Source of the DNA: Siniperca chuatsi
Lineage: Eukaryota > Chordata > Actinopteri > Centrarchiformes > Sinipercidae
Assembly (NCBI RefSeq): GCF_020085105.1
Contig: NC_058046.1
Coordinates: 11,673,175 to 11,737,174, forward strand
DNA: 64,000 nt
Direction: 5' to 3'
Positions 36,764 to 48,800 of this stretch are shown piece by piece; position 1 is the stretch's first letter; every line of letters starts with the position of its first letter. Under the pieces are notes generated by a model. That model saw only the letters and a list, made by a program, of their open reading frames with translations, was not told the origin of the DNA and searched no databases. A program made the position numbers and the translations under genes.

Positions 36764-36960
36764 AGGGAATGGGGCTTCTGTAGTAGTTTCATAAATCCTA
36801 AGTCATATTTACAATAAGTCACATGCTGTAACAAATGTTTTTCCGCGAAAAAATAAAATATCGATATTGCTAACGGCTAGTCAATGTTTTGGAGCTAATT
36901 TCATTCAGCAACATGGCGACCGCCGCAACCTTTTGTGTAACCCGGATGTCGTTCAATCTC
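36764..36960 (-). promoter_or_regulatory. ep400: ep400 promoter and 5' non-coding first exon
   Basis: On the minus strand a strong donor, CCCT then GTAAGTAAC, ends a likely non-coding exon at 36764. It would splice to the acceptor at 35614, leaving 35 bases of leader before the ATG. Around 36909-36925 the plus strand reads CAACATGGCGACCGCC, a close match to the YY1 site AANATGGCG that often sits at transcription starts of housekeeping genes. ETS-like motifs follow (CCCGGATGT near 36941, CAGGAAGC near 36961). There is no TATA box. The exact start site is not known. Confidence 0.6.
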
Positions 36961-36999
36961 CAGGAAGCGGTAATACCACGAATCGACGACGTTGTTGGC

Positions 37000-38258
37000 C
37001 TGCTGTTAATATTAGCAAAACATAAATATTTTCAGTAAAAAATCTTATTTTTTGTAGTTAGTTCTTAAAAACATATTAATGCACCAATTAAATAAATTAT
37101 TTGGATCTTGGAATTCAGGAAGTGTAATTGTAACTTCTACGGTCAAAATTGTAGTTTAAGTCAGACATTGTGGCATACTAAGACACAAGTTACGGATTTA
37201 GCATGCAAACTAAAACAGACTTGAAGAGACTCCATAGTTTTAACAATACATTTTTTTTTATCACACAGTGTGTAACAACTTATTTTGGCAAATTTGACAG
37301 GCAGTCATAAAATAAAAGTAGAAAAGGCAATTTGATAAATTCTAACAAACGTGTGTTGTAACACTAAAATTTTCACAAAATATTGAATATGTAATTGTAA
37401 TAAACTAGTGTACTATCAGGCAAAAATCATGTACAAATTAATTCACAAATTAACAATCTTTTTACATTAATCCAAACAGCTGAATGTGCACACATACAAA
37501 ACAGCAGATAAACATGAGCAATGTGGGCACTTAATATCACTACAAGTACCTCATCATTACTGAGTACATCACCACCTGAGGGGGGACATTGTTGGATCTG
37601 TGTAAAACTAAAATCTCATTCAAATGTCAAAATATACTTCTACTACTAGTCTACATGACTGTACGACAATTATTCTGTATGAGGTCAAAACATACTTTCA
37701 TTACCTTTACATCCACAACAAAAAGCAGGCGCAGTTTTACTATTACTGCTACACATTTGCAGTATTTGGTCATCTCATCCAAAATATTTGGACTCCTGTT
37801 AGCCGGTGAACTTGTACTATACACATAACAAAAACGCTTCAAATACTGAAAACAACTAAATGATCTTTGTTTCAAAGTACAACACATTTCAAATCAGTTA
37901 TTATATAATCTGATTGTTCTATGTGCAAAACACAAAACAACACACTAACATATACAGTCTGTAACAAAACAAATACTGAGAACAATTTACCTGATCAAAG
38001 TATTCAAACAATCATAACACAAACTGTCTTCAAGAACTTCTCCAAAACAGGACTTTCAGTTTTTTCTGTGCATTTATGTAAAGATTACAGACTGGGTGGT
38101 GGGATAAGAGCAGATGCTCCAGTGGTCATTTCCCTTAAGACCAATCAAAGTGCTTGTGTGTATTGACAGTCTAGGAGGATCCATCTACATTGAGGGGAGA
38201 TGGATGAGGCAAGATAATGCAGTTTCTTGGGACGCAGTTGTAGAGCTCACGGATACTG
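37000..38258 (-). other. ulk1: ulk1 3' UTR and spacer to the ep400 promoter
   Basis: A/T-rich sequence follows the ulk1 stop at 38259-38261. I found no AATAAA or ATTAAA on the minus strand here, so the cleavage site may use a variant hexamer. The gap between the ulk1 stop and the ep400 promoter is only about 1.3 kb. No other gene fits in it. Confidence 0.55.
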
Positions 38259-39844
38259 TTAAGTCTGCAGAGCAGAAAGGCGTCGCTCAATACACTGCTT
38301 ACCTGAGAACAACAGAGAGATTGAGAAATTCAGATTAGATCTGAATAAAATCTAGTCAAGATCTAGGCAAGATCACATAGCGAATCTATTCATATGTGGT
38401 CTGATTTTAGCATTTTAAGCTAATACCTTCTGGTGTTTGTGTGTCATAGTGCTGTCACATACATTTATCTATGCTGTCAATGTCCTTCTGCTCTGTGATG
38501 ATTCGGGACAGACCCTCCATCAGCAAAAGGGCTTTATGGTAGCGCTGAACTGATGCTGTGCCGTAGTGGAACATCTCATCTAAAGCAGCAGACTGTACCT
38601 GAATGCATTAAGAACACACACATTAAGGCTAAGATAAAGATGCACACTGGAGAGTATCCGATTTGGAGTGAATAATAACATCCCCTACTGTGAGGTGAGC
38701 TCACCATGTGCACAGTGTGGCTGTAAATGAGCTTCTCTGCTGTGAGTCCATTGAAGCGGTCTATAAGCTTCTGTTTGTCAAGCAAGAAGGTCTGCAGCCG
38801 ATGGTTGAGGGAGCGACAGTATGCTACACAGTTCTTGTACAATTCATTCAGCTTCCTGATCACTGTACAGAGGAAACACAGTATGCAAAGAAATTTCATT
38901 ATTATAATAATTATAAACTGACACTTGTCATCAAGGTTCAGCATGGAACGCCACTTCTCACTCTGTTAGACTACCACAGCAAAAATACCTGGACGGGTCA
39001 AGCTGCTCTCTGCAATTTCAATGCTTTCAAGCTTCCTGAAGGACTACAAACTACAAACATTTAACATATACCTTTCAAGTCTACAAAAGGTGAGTGCTTG
39101 ATACTCAAAACCAGATGTCACTAGTCTCACCTTGTTTGACTGTGGCAGAGGGAAGGAGTTGGTCTTGTTTGATATTCTCTTTAGCAGTGTGCAGTGCTGA
39201 TGACAGAAACTCTTCAGCCTTCATGTACAACACTAACTGCTCTGCGTAGCTGGAATATGCACATAAGAAACGGAAGTCAGGCCCACGAAGATTTGTGAAG
39301 GAAGGGAGCTATGGTACATGTTGAGAAAATTGAGGAAAAGCTTCATTCCACCCACCTCCATTCTTTACTCAGAAGGCTGATCTGATCTGTCACCAAGCTC
39401 TGCTCTAGAAAGGAAACATCAGGACTGCTGATGGCATCCAGGCCTGGGTCCTTAGAAGAAGCCAATTCCATGACACAGTGGACAAAAGCCAAGGTGAAAC
39501 GCAGGTCGCTCAGAGCATCTGTATGAGCTTGCTTTGAAAGGAACAGATAAAACAATGTAAATACTGAAACTGTTCATGTGGAATCTGAGTTTGTCTGTTC
39601 TACGTTCATCTGCAAATGTACATTATGTCTGTAACTTCAAAACAACCTGGACAATTCAACTCACAAATCATCATAGTATTTGTCTGTACCTCCATCAGTG
39701 TATCTTCAGGGAGCTCTGGAGGGTGAAAGATCGGACTGCTGTGTGGAGTAGCATCCATGGCTTCAGTTTCACTGTTTCTACGGCTTCCTCCCTGGAGAAG
39801 GCGACTGTTAAGTAGCCAGGCTGAGTTAATGTAGCTGGGGGAGC
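38259..39844 (-). CDS. ulk1: ulk1 C-terminal EAT/tandem MIT domain (residues about 659-920)
   Basis: The exons are 39690-39844, 39356-39531, 39131-39249, 38705-38862, 38463-38598 and 38259-38302. They encode [103 protein letters not shown] and the final [14 protein letters not shown]. In ULK1 this helical domain binds ATG13 and membranes. It is complete. Confidence 0.94.
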
Positions 39845-42800
39845 CTGCATTTAAGACAAAGACAAATATAGCTTAAGCCTGAGTAATGAAGAGAGCATGG
39901 GAGTAACTGATGACAAGTTTTAGGTTTACAACCAGGTGGCTCTTATGTGTTGTTTCATTATTATTTTGATTAAAAAAACATAAACCTTTAACAAGTGTCA
40001 CCATGTAATGGACTAGGCTAACACCAGACTGTAACTTTGTTTGTGAAGAATCACAGTTTGTTTTATTTACCTGCCCAAAGTTCAAATGATTTACCTCAAA
40101 TTTTACCTGGTTAACAAGGCCTCTCAGTACTTGTGTTTTGCTTTAGATTTTTTTAATTGGAGAATTACACTTGACCTAATTTGCATAAGTGGTCTAAAAG
40201 AACTCGAAACTGGAGAAAGTAGTACATAATAAAAATGCAGCCTCATTGGATCACTCATACTTGTACTTAATTAAGGGACTTACCTGAGAACACCCTTGAT
40301 ACCATGGTATCAGGAAGAGTGTTTCCTTTGGACGGAGAACCCATTGTGAAGACTACAGGAGGTGGGCTGTCTGAGTACTGAAAGCCTCTATGACAACCAG
40401 TAGGTGGAGCTGTAGGAACAAATAAGAAGAGAAAATGTAGCCCAGCTGAACTGCAGGCCCTTAAATGACACAGCCATGGTCATTGCGGTAGATAGCTCAA
40501 GATAGGCACTTTGTAACTTCTGCATGTTACAAACATACAGTAATACTCTACCTCCACAATGATGTGTGTGTTTATTTCACAATAGGCATTGATTTCATTC
40601 TTACATAAAGCTTCAACTACTACTACTACTTTGAACTGGTACCTGTTATATCCATGCTTTTCTCACAGCTGAGGCTCTCGTCACTTCCCTCTTCAAAAAG
40701 GTGAGCTCCAAAGGCCGCCTTCAGTAGCATGTCAGACAGCCTGCCTGTGCTCAGTGATCTGGACATTCAATACAGCCACAGACACCATCAAGAGCATTTA
40801 ATAATTGATCAGGTGGCAGATCTTTTATACTGTGTGACAGTATAATTCATATGAATAGCACAGTCTAAATTAGATGTATGTATGTACTAGATTAATAGTA
40901 ATATATTAATATTATACTGTTCTGACCTTTTAAAAGGGCCCTTTTTATTGGCTGATTTCCTGTTGAGGTTGGTCTGGGAAGCAGGAGATGGGTCAAGGGA
41001 TTGCAGGTCTGGGACTGTCTTGTTTCGGTTTGGCATTATTGATTGAACCTGCTGTTGAAAAGGAAAGTTCTGAAACCTAATTTAATTGCTAACGTTTATA
41101 CTGCACAGTTAGGTAATGTTTGATTTCAGAACAATTTGATTCTATTGTGTGAGCTGCTGAGAGGTAAACGAAATGTGCTGTGTGCATTGTGAAACAAAAA
41201 TATCAACAATTGACTGACATGATGGTGTGTAGATGACAAAATATGTTTCTGTAATATAGAAGTTTTAGAAGCTGACCTTGGGCCTAGAGGTGTCCTGCAC
41301 GTAAGGAGAGCTGTGGAGCAATCCAGTTCTTGTGCTGAGCGGGAGAGTCTGCTCTGAGGTCTTTGGGGTCATTCCCACTAGGGTACAGAGTTTTATAAAG
41401 ATTAAAACATTAGCAGAAACAGTAAGTTAGGCCTGTTTAGTAATTCATCAGTGTTCACTGGAACACTTTTGCTCATAATATCGCTAACATCGAATGAAAC
41501 AAGATCAGGTATGTTCTCTGGGTGTTGTCAAAAGGCCTAAATAAAATTAGATGAGTAAGGCAGAGTGAAAGTTGTAAAATCAAATAGCAACACTTCACAA
41601 AACAACTCTGGGAATGTACTGAACATGACATATTTCAGATGGTGGAATAATTTTCGTTAACACCGAAATGGTCCTGGTGGCTAACAACAAGTGACAATGC
41701 ACTGACAAATTCCCATGTAGTGTGATAAGCTGTAGGAGTGTGACCGGGAGATGCTCTAACAAACTCTGCTTAACAAACACTCCCTAGATAAGTAAAACAA
41801 AAGCCGGTTGAGATGCCTACCTAGTGGGGAGCACTGTTGTGGTCGGGCTCCTCCAGTTGCTAGCCTTGGGGAGTTGAGGACAAATCCTGGACCTGGAGCT
41901 CTACAGCCTCCACATTGTGGGGAGCTTTCACTGCTGCTGCCAGCACAGCAGAGTGTGGCCCTGAATGACACGAGACATAGTCAGACAAAGGCAGAAAAGA
42001 ATGGGTAATAACAAGACACTGAGGTGGGGTGGGTGCAGAGATAAGACAGCTGAGCAGCTGTACATGCCTGGTGGAGCCATGCAATCCGACAGGTTGCAGG
42101 TTCTGTTCCATACGCTGGTAGTTTTGGATCTGAGTTGGGACAGGAATGGGCACCGATCGGCTGCAGTTACGGCCAACAAATTCAACAGGCTTGCTGCATG
42201 GATGAAAGAGGAAGCAAAGGAATGAGACACACAGGAATGCGCAGTACGGAGTGATTTTGAAAATCAAAAATAGCAGTGGAATTTACAAAAAGTAAATGCA
42301 AATGTTCTAAAACCATCATTTCTCATATTGTACATTAAAATGATTAAACATACTGTTGGGTTTATGCTCACACTCAACTTAATAATCTATCTCAGAACAC
42401 TTTCATCTTCAACCCACCACAATCTAAACCTGCTTGGCTTTCTCTTACCTGTCAGGCTTGGAGGGAGAGTGTAGCAGGGGAGAGGGTGGAGGTGTCTTTC
42501 CTGCATCTCCAGGACCTCTCTCAGCCAGTAGTGTGGTCCTAAAGACAGATATTTGTTAGCTCTGTCAAATTACACAAATTAATAATATTAACTAACATTA
42601 ATTTTGCATAACATCTTTAAACAAATCTGTTCTGCATTCTTTCTACAGCCGATGGATCCTTGGAAGCTTCCCTATAAGATGATGACTGTCACTGTGTTTT
42701 TGTACGTATCAAAAAGAAGATATCTGCTTCTTATACCCCCACAAGAGTTTATAGCAAAGAAACTGAGATTTTAATTTATTTTTTCAAAAATGGTTTTGTG

Positions 42801-45800
42801 ATGTGTGTGGACACTTGAATCATCCACATAGTAAATTGGTGTGATATCTCAAGCAGAATTTGAAATTAGTCCATATACTGTCATCATATTCTTAACAATT
42901 ATTGCTTGATACTGATTAACTGACATGATATTGTGCACCCCTTGGAGTGACTACTCACCCACTGTATATCAGGCAACTCTCAATGGGTGACCCAACTTCC
43001 ACCTCGCATGTGCACTCACCTACAAAGCGGTAAAATAGAAATAGTCAGACTCCTTGTGCTGATGTGAAGAAAAGATATCTATAGAGTGAGGCTTAGATGT
43101 CTTACTGGGAAACTGGGCAGGCACCATAACATAGTCTTCTGTGACTATGTCAGATGAGGTGTTCCTACCGTCTTGATTGGCTATTTCTTTCAGCAGGAAG
43201 ACAGGAGTGTCCTGTGTAGGGGAATACCGTGCTTTGGGCTGAAGTCGGTGCATCTCTCCATCGGAATGCTAAGAAAGTGTAAAATAAAGTCAAATGTAAA
43301 ATATAACTATGATAAATTACAGGGAAACAAATACACATACACATTTTAAATTTTTTCACTTCACATCTTTTACCTCTCTAGCTCACCATCTTTTACATTT
43401 AGTTTTATAAATCCACAAAAGAAAGGTGTACGCACTTGAGGGGAGGCCAGATGGGATGTGGAAGAGCTGCTAGAGGAACTGCCTGAGCCTGAACTGCGGT
43501 AGGAGAGCACGGGAGCTGGAGAGCCTGTCAAAAAAAACATGAATGTGCTTGTGTTAGGACCCCGGCTACAGCACCTTTATTGATTCTAAGCTGTACTAGA
43601 CAAGCAAGACACAGTCCGTACATTTCTTTGTGGACGAGCTCGTCTCCAAAAAGGGATGGTGGAAAAACTCATCTGTAAATGTAAAGATTTAGATGTAAGA
43701 CAAGCTTTTAAAAATGTAAATATTAAAAGGGGTTCTGAATGTTAACAGGCAGAGGCTCACCAAAGCTGATCCGTTCTTTGTGGTTTCTCTGCAGCAGCCC
43801 AAACAGTAGGTGTCTTAGGTTACTAGAAGTCTCCTTTGGGATGCTGGGAAAATACAAAGGTTTCCTATTTACAATACAATCCAGGAAGAGGGGTAAACCA
43901 TTTGGGGGGTTAATCTCTGCATAATATTTTGAACTTGCTGCTTCAGCGTGTTCACTGCGTTTGCATTTTGTTGCTGATATATATGGAGTTAAAAGAAATA
44001 ATATTTAGGTCACTTGTGTTTCATAAGGTCAGAGTGAGCTGTAAAATATGTGAAATTGTTATCAAATTTATGGCTTCAGTGCAAAACCTCAGGGCATCAT
44101 GACACTCCGAGTCAGTACAGACTGTGTGCCTGTGTGTTTACGTCTGTGTGGAGCTATGTGGGTCATGTGGAAAATGATGGCCGTGCAGGCCACTAGCTGG
44201 CAGCTCGGGGGAAGGTTATATATAGAATGACAAGAAAACAACAAACCATGCCTCCTTACACACAAATAGGGCCTGTCCTATCACCCGGCTTTATCATTGC
44301 GAAAGATAAGCATGGCCAAGAGCCTTACACAGGCTGGCAAAGTACACCATGAGGACAGTGAAAACAATCCATAAACCCCTTTGAACGCTTTCCAGGTCCA
44401 AGTTCTGAACATGAGAGATTCAGTGTTCAAAATGACTTTAAATAGCCAAGAGAACTGATTGTAAAGGCATTTGTCAATTGATTTCAAGGCAGAGACATAG
44501 AGTTTGACATTACAAATGGACAACACCTCATAGAGTAGGCAGGACACTAGATTTAGCATCATACATTTGTTAGATTTTCAAATATCAACAGTGTGTGAGT
44601 GGCTGATCGAGAAAGTTCTACATGATCAGCCCCCCTCAGGATTATTTTTAGTGGTGTGTGCGCTTGCATGTGTGTGAAAATCATTCACAAACGGAGTGCA
44701 GAGAAGACAGATCTCCCTGTGATGCATGTTTACACCCTCCTCCTATCATCCTACTGTGTGCATTGCATATGTACAGTGTATATGTGCGTTGGCATGGGGT
44801 AATCCAGGGGTGCACTAACCTGGGTAAGAGGGTCCTGTTGCTTTCATAAAACAGACGGAGCTCCTGTGGTGTGCTGGCCTGTACACAAACACACACAAAC
44901 ACAAACACACACATAAACATATGCAAATGAATGCACCTGCATCCTTACAAATATGTGTTATGCCACAGTGCATATAATCCAAACATAAATAATATGTGGG
45001 TATTTGATGATCCCACTGACGGCAAAGTGGAATGCTTGGAGATGCCAGCTACGCCAGCTAAGTAAACATCACCATCATCAGCAGCAACAGCTAACCTCAC
45101 ACTGACCCTTCGACTTATCTCAACTCACTGACCTGCCTGGCAGAAATAGAAATCTTGCCTCTCATTCTCAAAATGCTTTCAAGGAAACTGCAACATAAAT
45201 AACCTCAATAGGTGCAAAAGGTCAAACAACAGAATGTTTCTTCTTCTTTAACTGCTAACACATAGAGATAAAAATGGACTTCAGACAAAGAGGAGACCAA
45301 AGAAGAGACAAAACATGCACGCGTCTGTACATGAATCACTACTGAGGCAACAGTTCAACAGTTTGATTTGAGCAGCTTCATGAACAGTGTAAAGTAATAC
45401 CCAGGGATGTGAAACAATATTTACTATGGGTCCAGAGAAATGGCTCACAGCCATTTCCGCATGCCCACCTTATGTAAACAAGACTCTTTCCTAACAAGCA
45501 GTCAAGCTGTTCCAGCATTTTCCAACTAGCAACACTGGAGACCAGGGAGAGTCACCCAGCAGGCAGGTGGTTTATTTAAAGGTTGCATTGGTGATCATGT
45601 TGTTTCTCTGTGTTGTGACAGGGGTGCATCATGTTCAGTTTTGTGTTGTCAATAACGCCCTTCCTAGAAACTAAAGCAAAACTATTTCATAAGTATTTGT
45701 GATTATGTAAGGGAAACGAATTGCTAAACCCATTTACATATGTATCTGCATATTTGTGTGCTTTTAAGTGCCACTCACATGAAATGGTGCCTTTCCAGTC

Positions 45801-48800
45801 AGACACTGGTACACAATAGTACCTATGCTCCACAGATCGGCCTTGGCATCATAGTTCTGGGACATGATGACCTCAGGAGCCTGTGTCCAGACAAACACAG
45901 ATTACAGCTTAGATACACAGTGACATTATACCTTGTTGGCACGGGAAACCAGAGTAAGAGACCTTAATACTCACCATGTACATGGGAGAGCCACACAGCG
46001 TGGCTGCCATAGTGTTTGTCTGGAGATGACGTGCAAACCCAAAGTCAGCTGGAGGGTGAGAAAAATAAGGTGATGGACATACAGTAGTGTGTGTGTGTGT
46101 GTGTGTGCGAGTACCTTAAACCAACACATTTTCATAGACATACTGTAAATTCAGTTCTTCTGATACTCTGCTGAGTGAAGTCGTTACCTATCTTAATGCA
46201 GGTATTGATGGAACTGGACCTGCGTCCCTCTGGGTGGCAGAGCAAGATGTTCTGGGGTTTGAGGTCTCTGTGGAGGATGCCTTTGCTCTGCAGGACCTTC
46301 ATGGCCTGAGCGATCTGCTGCAGGAATACGCGGATGGTGTCCTCACTTAACGTGCCCTTAGCTGAGGGTCAGAGGGACGAAATACATAAGACGATCCAGG
46401 AGGAAGTTACCCTGGCAGTATATAGATTAAAAAGTTATTGTAGCCTATTAGCAACCAGATATTTTTAAAGATGAATCAATTAGTTGATTAATCGATATTA
46501 GTCGATCAACAGAACATTAACTGGTACTATTTTGACTATTGATCAATCGTTTGTCACTTTTTACGCACAAATGCCAAATATTTACAGGTTTCTGCTTCTC
46601 AAACGTGAATAGTTTTGTCTTTTTCTAGTCTTCTATGATATCAAATGACAAATTTTTGGATTTTTGACTGTTGGTCAGACAAAACAATAAGAGTATGTAG
46701 GCTTAGGCTTTGGGAAATTGTATTGGGAAGTTTTCACTATTTTCTGACATTTTATGGACCAACAGATTAATAATAATGAAAATAATTGTTAGTTGCAGCC
46801 CTTGATCTTACTTACAAATTAGATTTACCTTGATTGTTCTTACACTCTCACCAGAAACTCCAATATGGTGTGAGGTGAAGATGCACAACTCTAATCACAT
46901 CAGCGTCACTGCTGTCATACTTTGTGGAAGAGAATTTTGTTTACGATGGAGCTTCATTTGGATATTAATGTCAAGGCCGTCTGACATGCCAGCACCCTGC
47001 CCCCAAACCCTCAGTACATCCAGTATTTATAGCTGCAGTGTTTTTCCACCGGATAAGTGAGGGACAGATGGATGAGGTCATGTGGGTGCTTGCTAAGTGT
47101 GACTGAATGCTGCAAATAGCTTGATGTGCCACCTTGGCAGGGACACAGAATGGGTAAGTCTACAAAATAAGAGACGCTGGCACGGTGGCGGAATTAGACC
47201 AACACTCCACATCAGCATTTAAATAGACACATCGACACCAACAAGGTAAATTTAGCTTGAGAAAAATCAACTCCATGCCCACAGCCGTGTCATCATATTT
47301 TGAAACAGGGTTTGAAACTTGAGGCGGGAGAAATTTTTTAGTGAGAAAAGTTCTTTTATCATTCCATTCTGAGAATTTAAAAGTGGTGAAATCCCAAGGT
47401 GCACGGAAAGCAATGAAACGACATGAAAAATAAAAGCTGCTATTTTTGGCCACTCATTTTGTACTTGGTTTCTACATCATTTGTAGGAAAAACCTTGGAA
47501 AATGCTTCATCACAAGCAAATTCTAGAAGTTTAATTTTATCTGGGTTAAGCACTTGAAAGTATTAGTAATAATTTACCCACAGACCTGTTGGAACCTTAA
47601 ACCTGAATTCTATGGTTGTTCTGCTTTGCCTCCTCAAAATCCTATTATTCCTTCAAAACACTGAAAAAGCTTAGCCAAGCCTCTTAAACACCTAACTGAC
47701 CTGCCAATACAACAGTAAGCTGCTCCAAACATATTTACAAGTAACAAACTGTAAGTTTGATCCTCTAGTGCAACAGTGAGGAGTGATGTCCCCTTTTTTG
47801 CTTTGACCACAGGTGAAACAGAAAACTTTATAGCAGTGAGACATGAACTATATTAAACCCTGCATGATGTAGCAAACTTACAGTGAAGGTATTCTGCCAG
47901 GTCGCCTCCATTGCAGTACTGAAAAGACGAGAAAGACAAGTCTTAATAGATGCTTTGACAATGCTGCCTTGTTAGTGAATGTGATTTGCATTTCCACATG
48001 AAAACAGACCAGGTATTCTCGTCTAAAACAACGTACCTCCATGACAAGATACACACATCCTCCCATTTCCTGTTGATAAAACCAGATAAAATGCAAATGA
48101 TCAAAGCAATAGTAACTGAAACACATTAATGCTAAGAATCAGATAAAAAAGTTACTGAACTGATGAATGGTAATAAATACATCATGTTTATTTAATGTAG
48201 AGAGTTGGGGAATTGTGACTTATTCCAACAATCCATCAATGTCTTAGCAGCTGTGCCCCATTACATAACAAGTGACACCAGCTCATTTCTTAGACTGAGT
48301 TAACTTTTTGGCCCGTCACTAGCGGTGCTTCTAGAAATTCTGGGACCCCTGACAACAGCTAACTCGGGTGCCTGAAACTTTACCCCATCATGGCCCCTGT
48401 CCAGCTCTGGGCACCTGAATCAACCAGTTTAGGGTGTCATTCTTACCTGATTTGACTAGAAGGTAATGAGTGAGTGAGCAAGTTGCCTCTTGTTTGTCTT
48501 TTACATAACCAAGTTAAAGCTAGTAGGGTCTGTGTGAAACTGGAGTGTTTACCACTTGTACTATTGAATAAATAAGACTTTATGGCTATTACGATGTAGT
48601 AAGTATCACTATAACAGATAATAGAGAGTGCAGGTTGTGTCAATGCCGGATAAATTAACACATTGTTGTCTACAAAAGGCTCCTGCAGCCTGACCTAGAG
48701 TGCATCATCTAAAGTCATTAGCCTTGTGTGCTGGTGGGTGCCTGCTGTGAGACGCTACTCAGACGCTGTGTTTTATAAGCCATTGTTTAACCGGCTGCAC

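Noticed and set aside
36913..37036. Plus-strand reading frame starting ATGGCGACCGCC
   Set aside because: It is about 40 codons, has no similarity to a known protein, and its start is the core of a YY1-like promoter site.
43020..43105. Extension of ulk1 exon 43106-43268 in frame to a stop at 43020
   Set aside because: The donor CCCA/GTAAGA at 43106 and the conserved next exon (42959-43019) restore homology and phase, while the extension ends in a stop and matches nothing.
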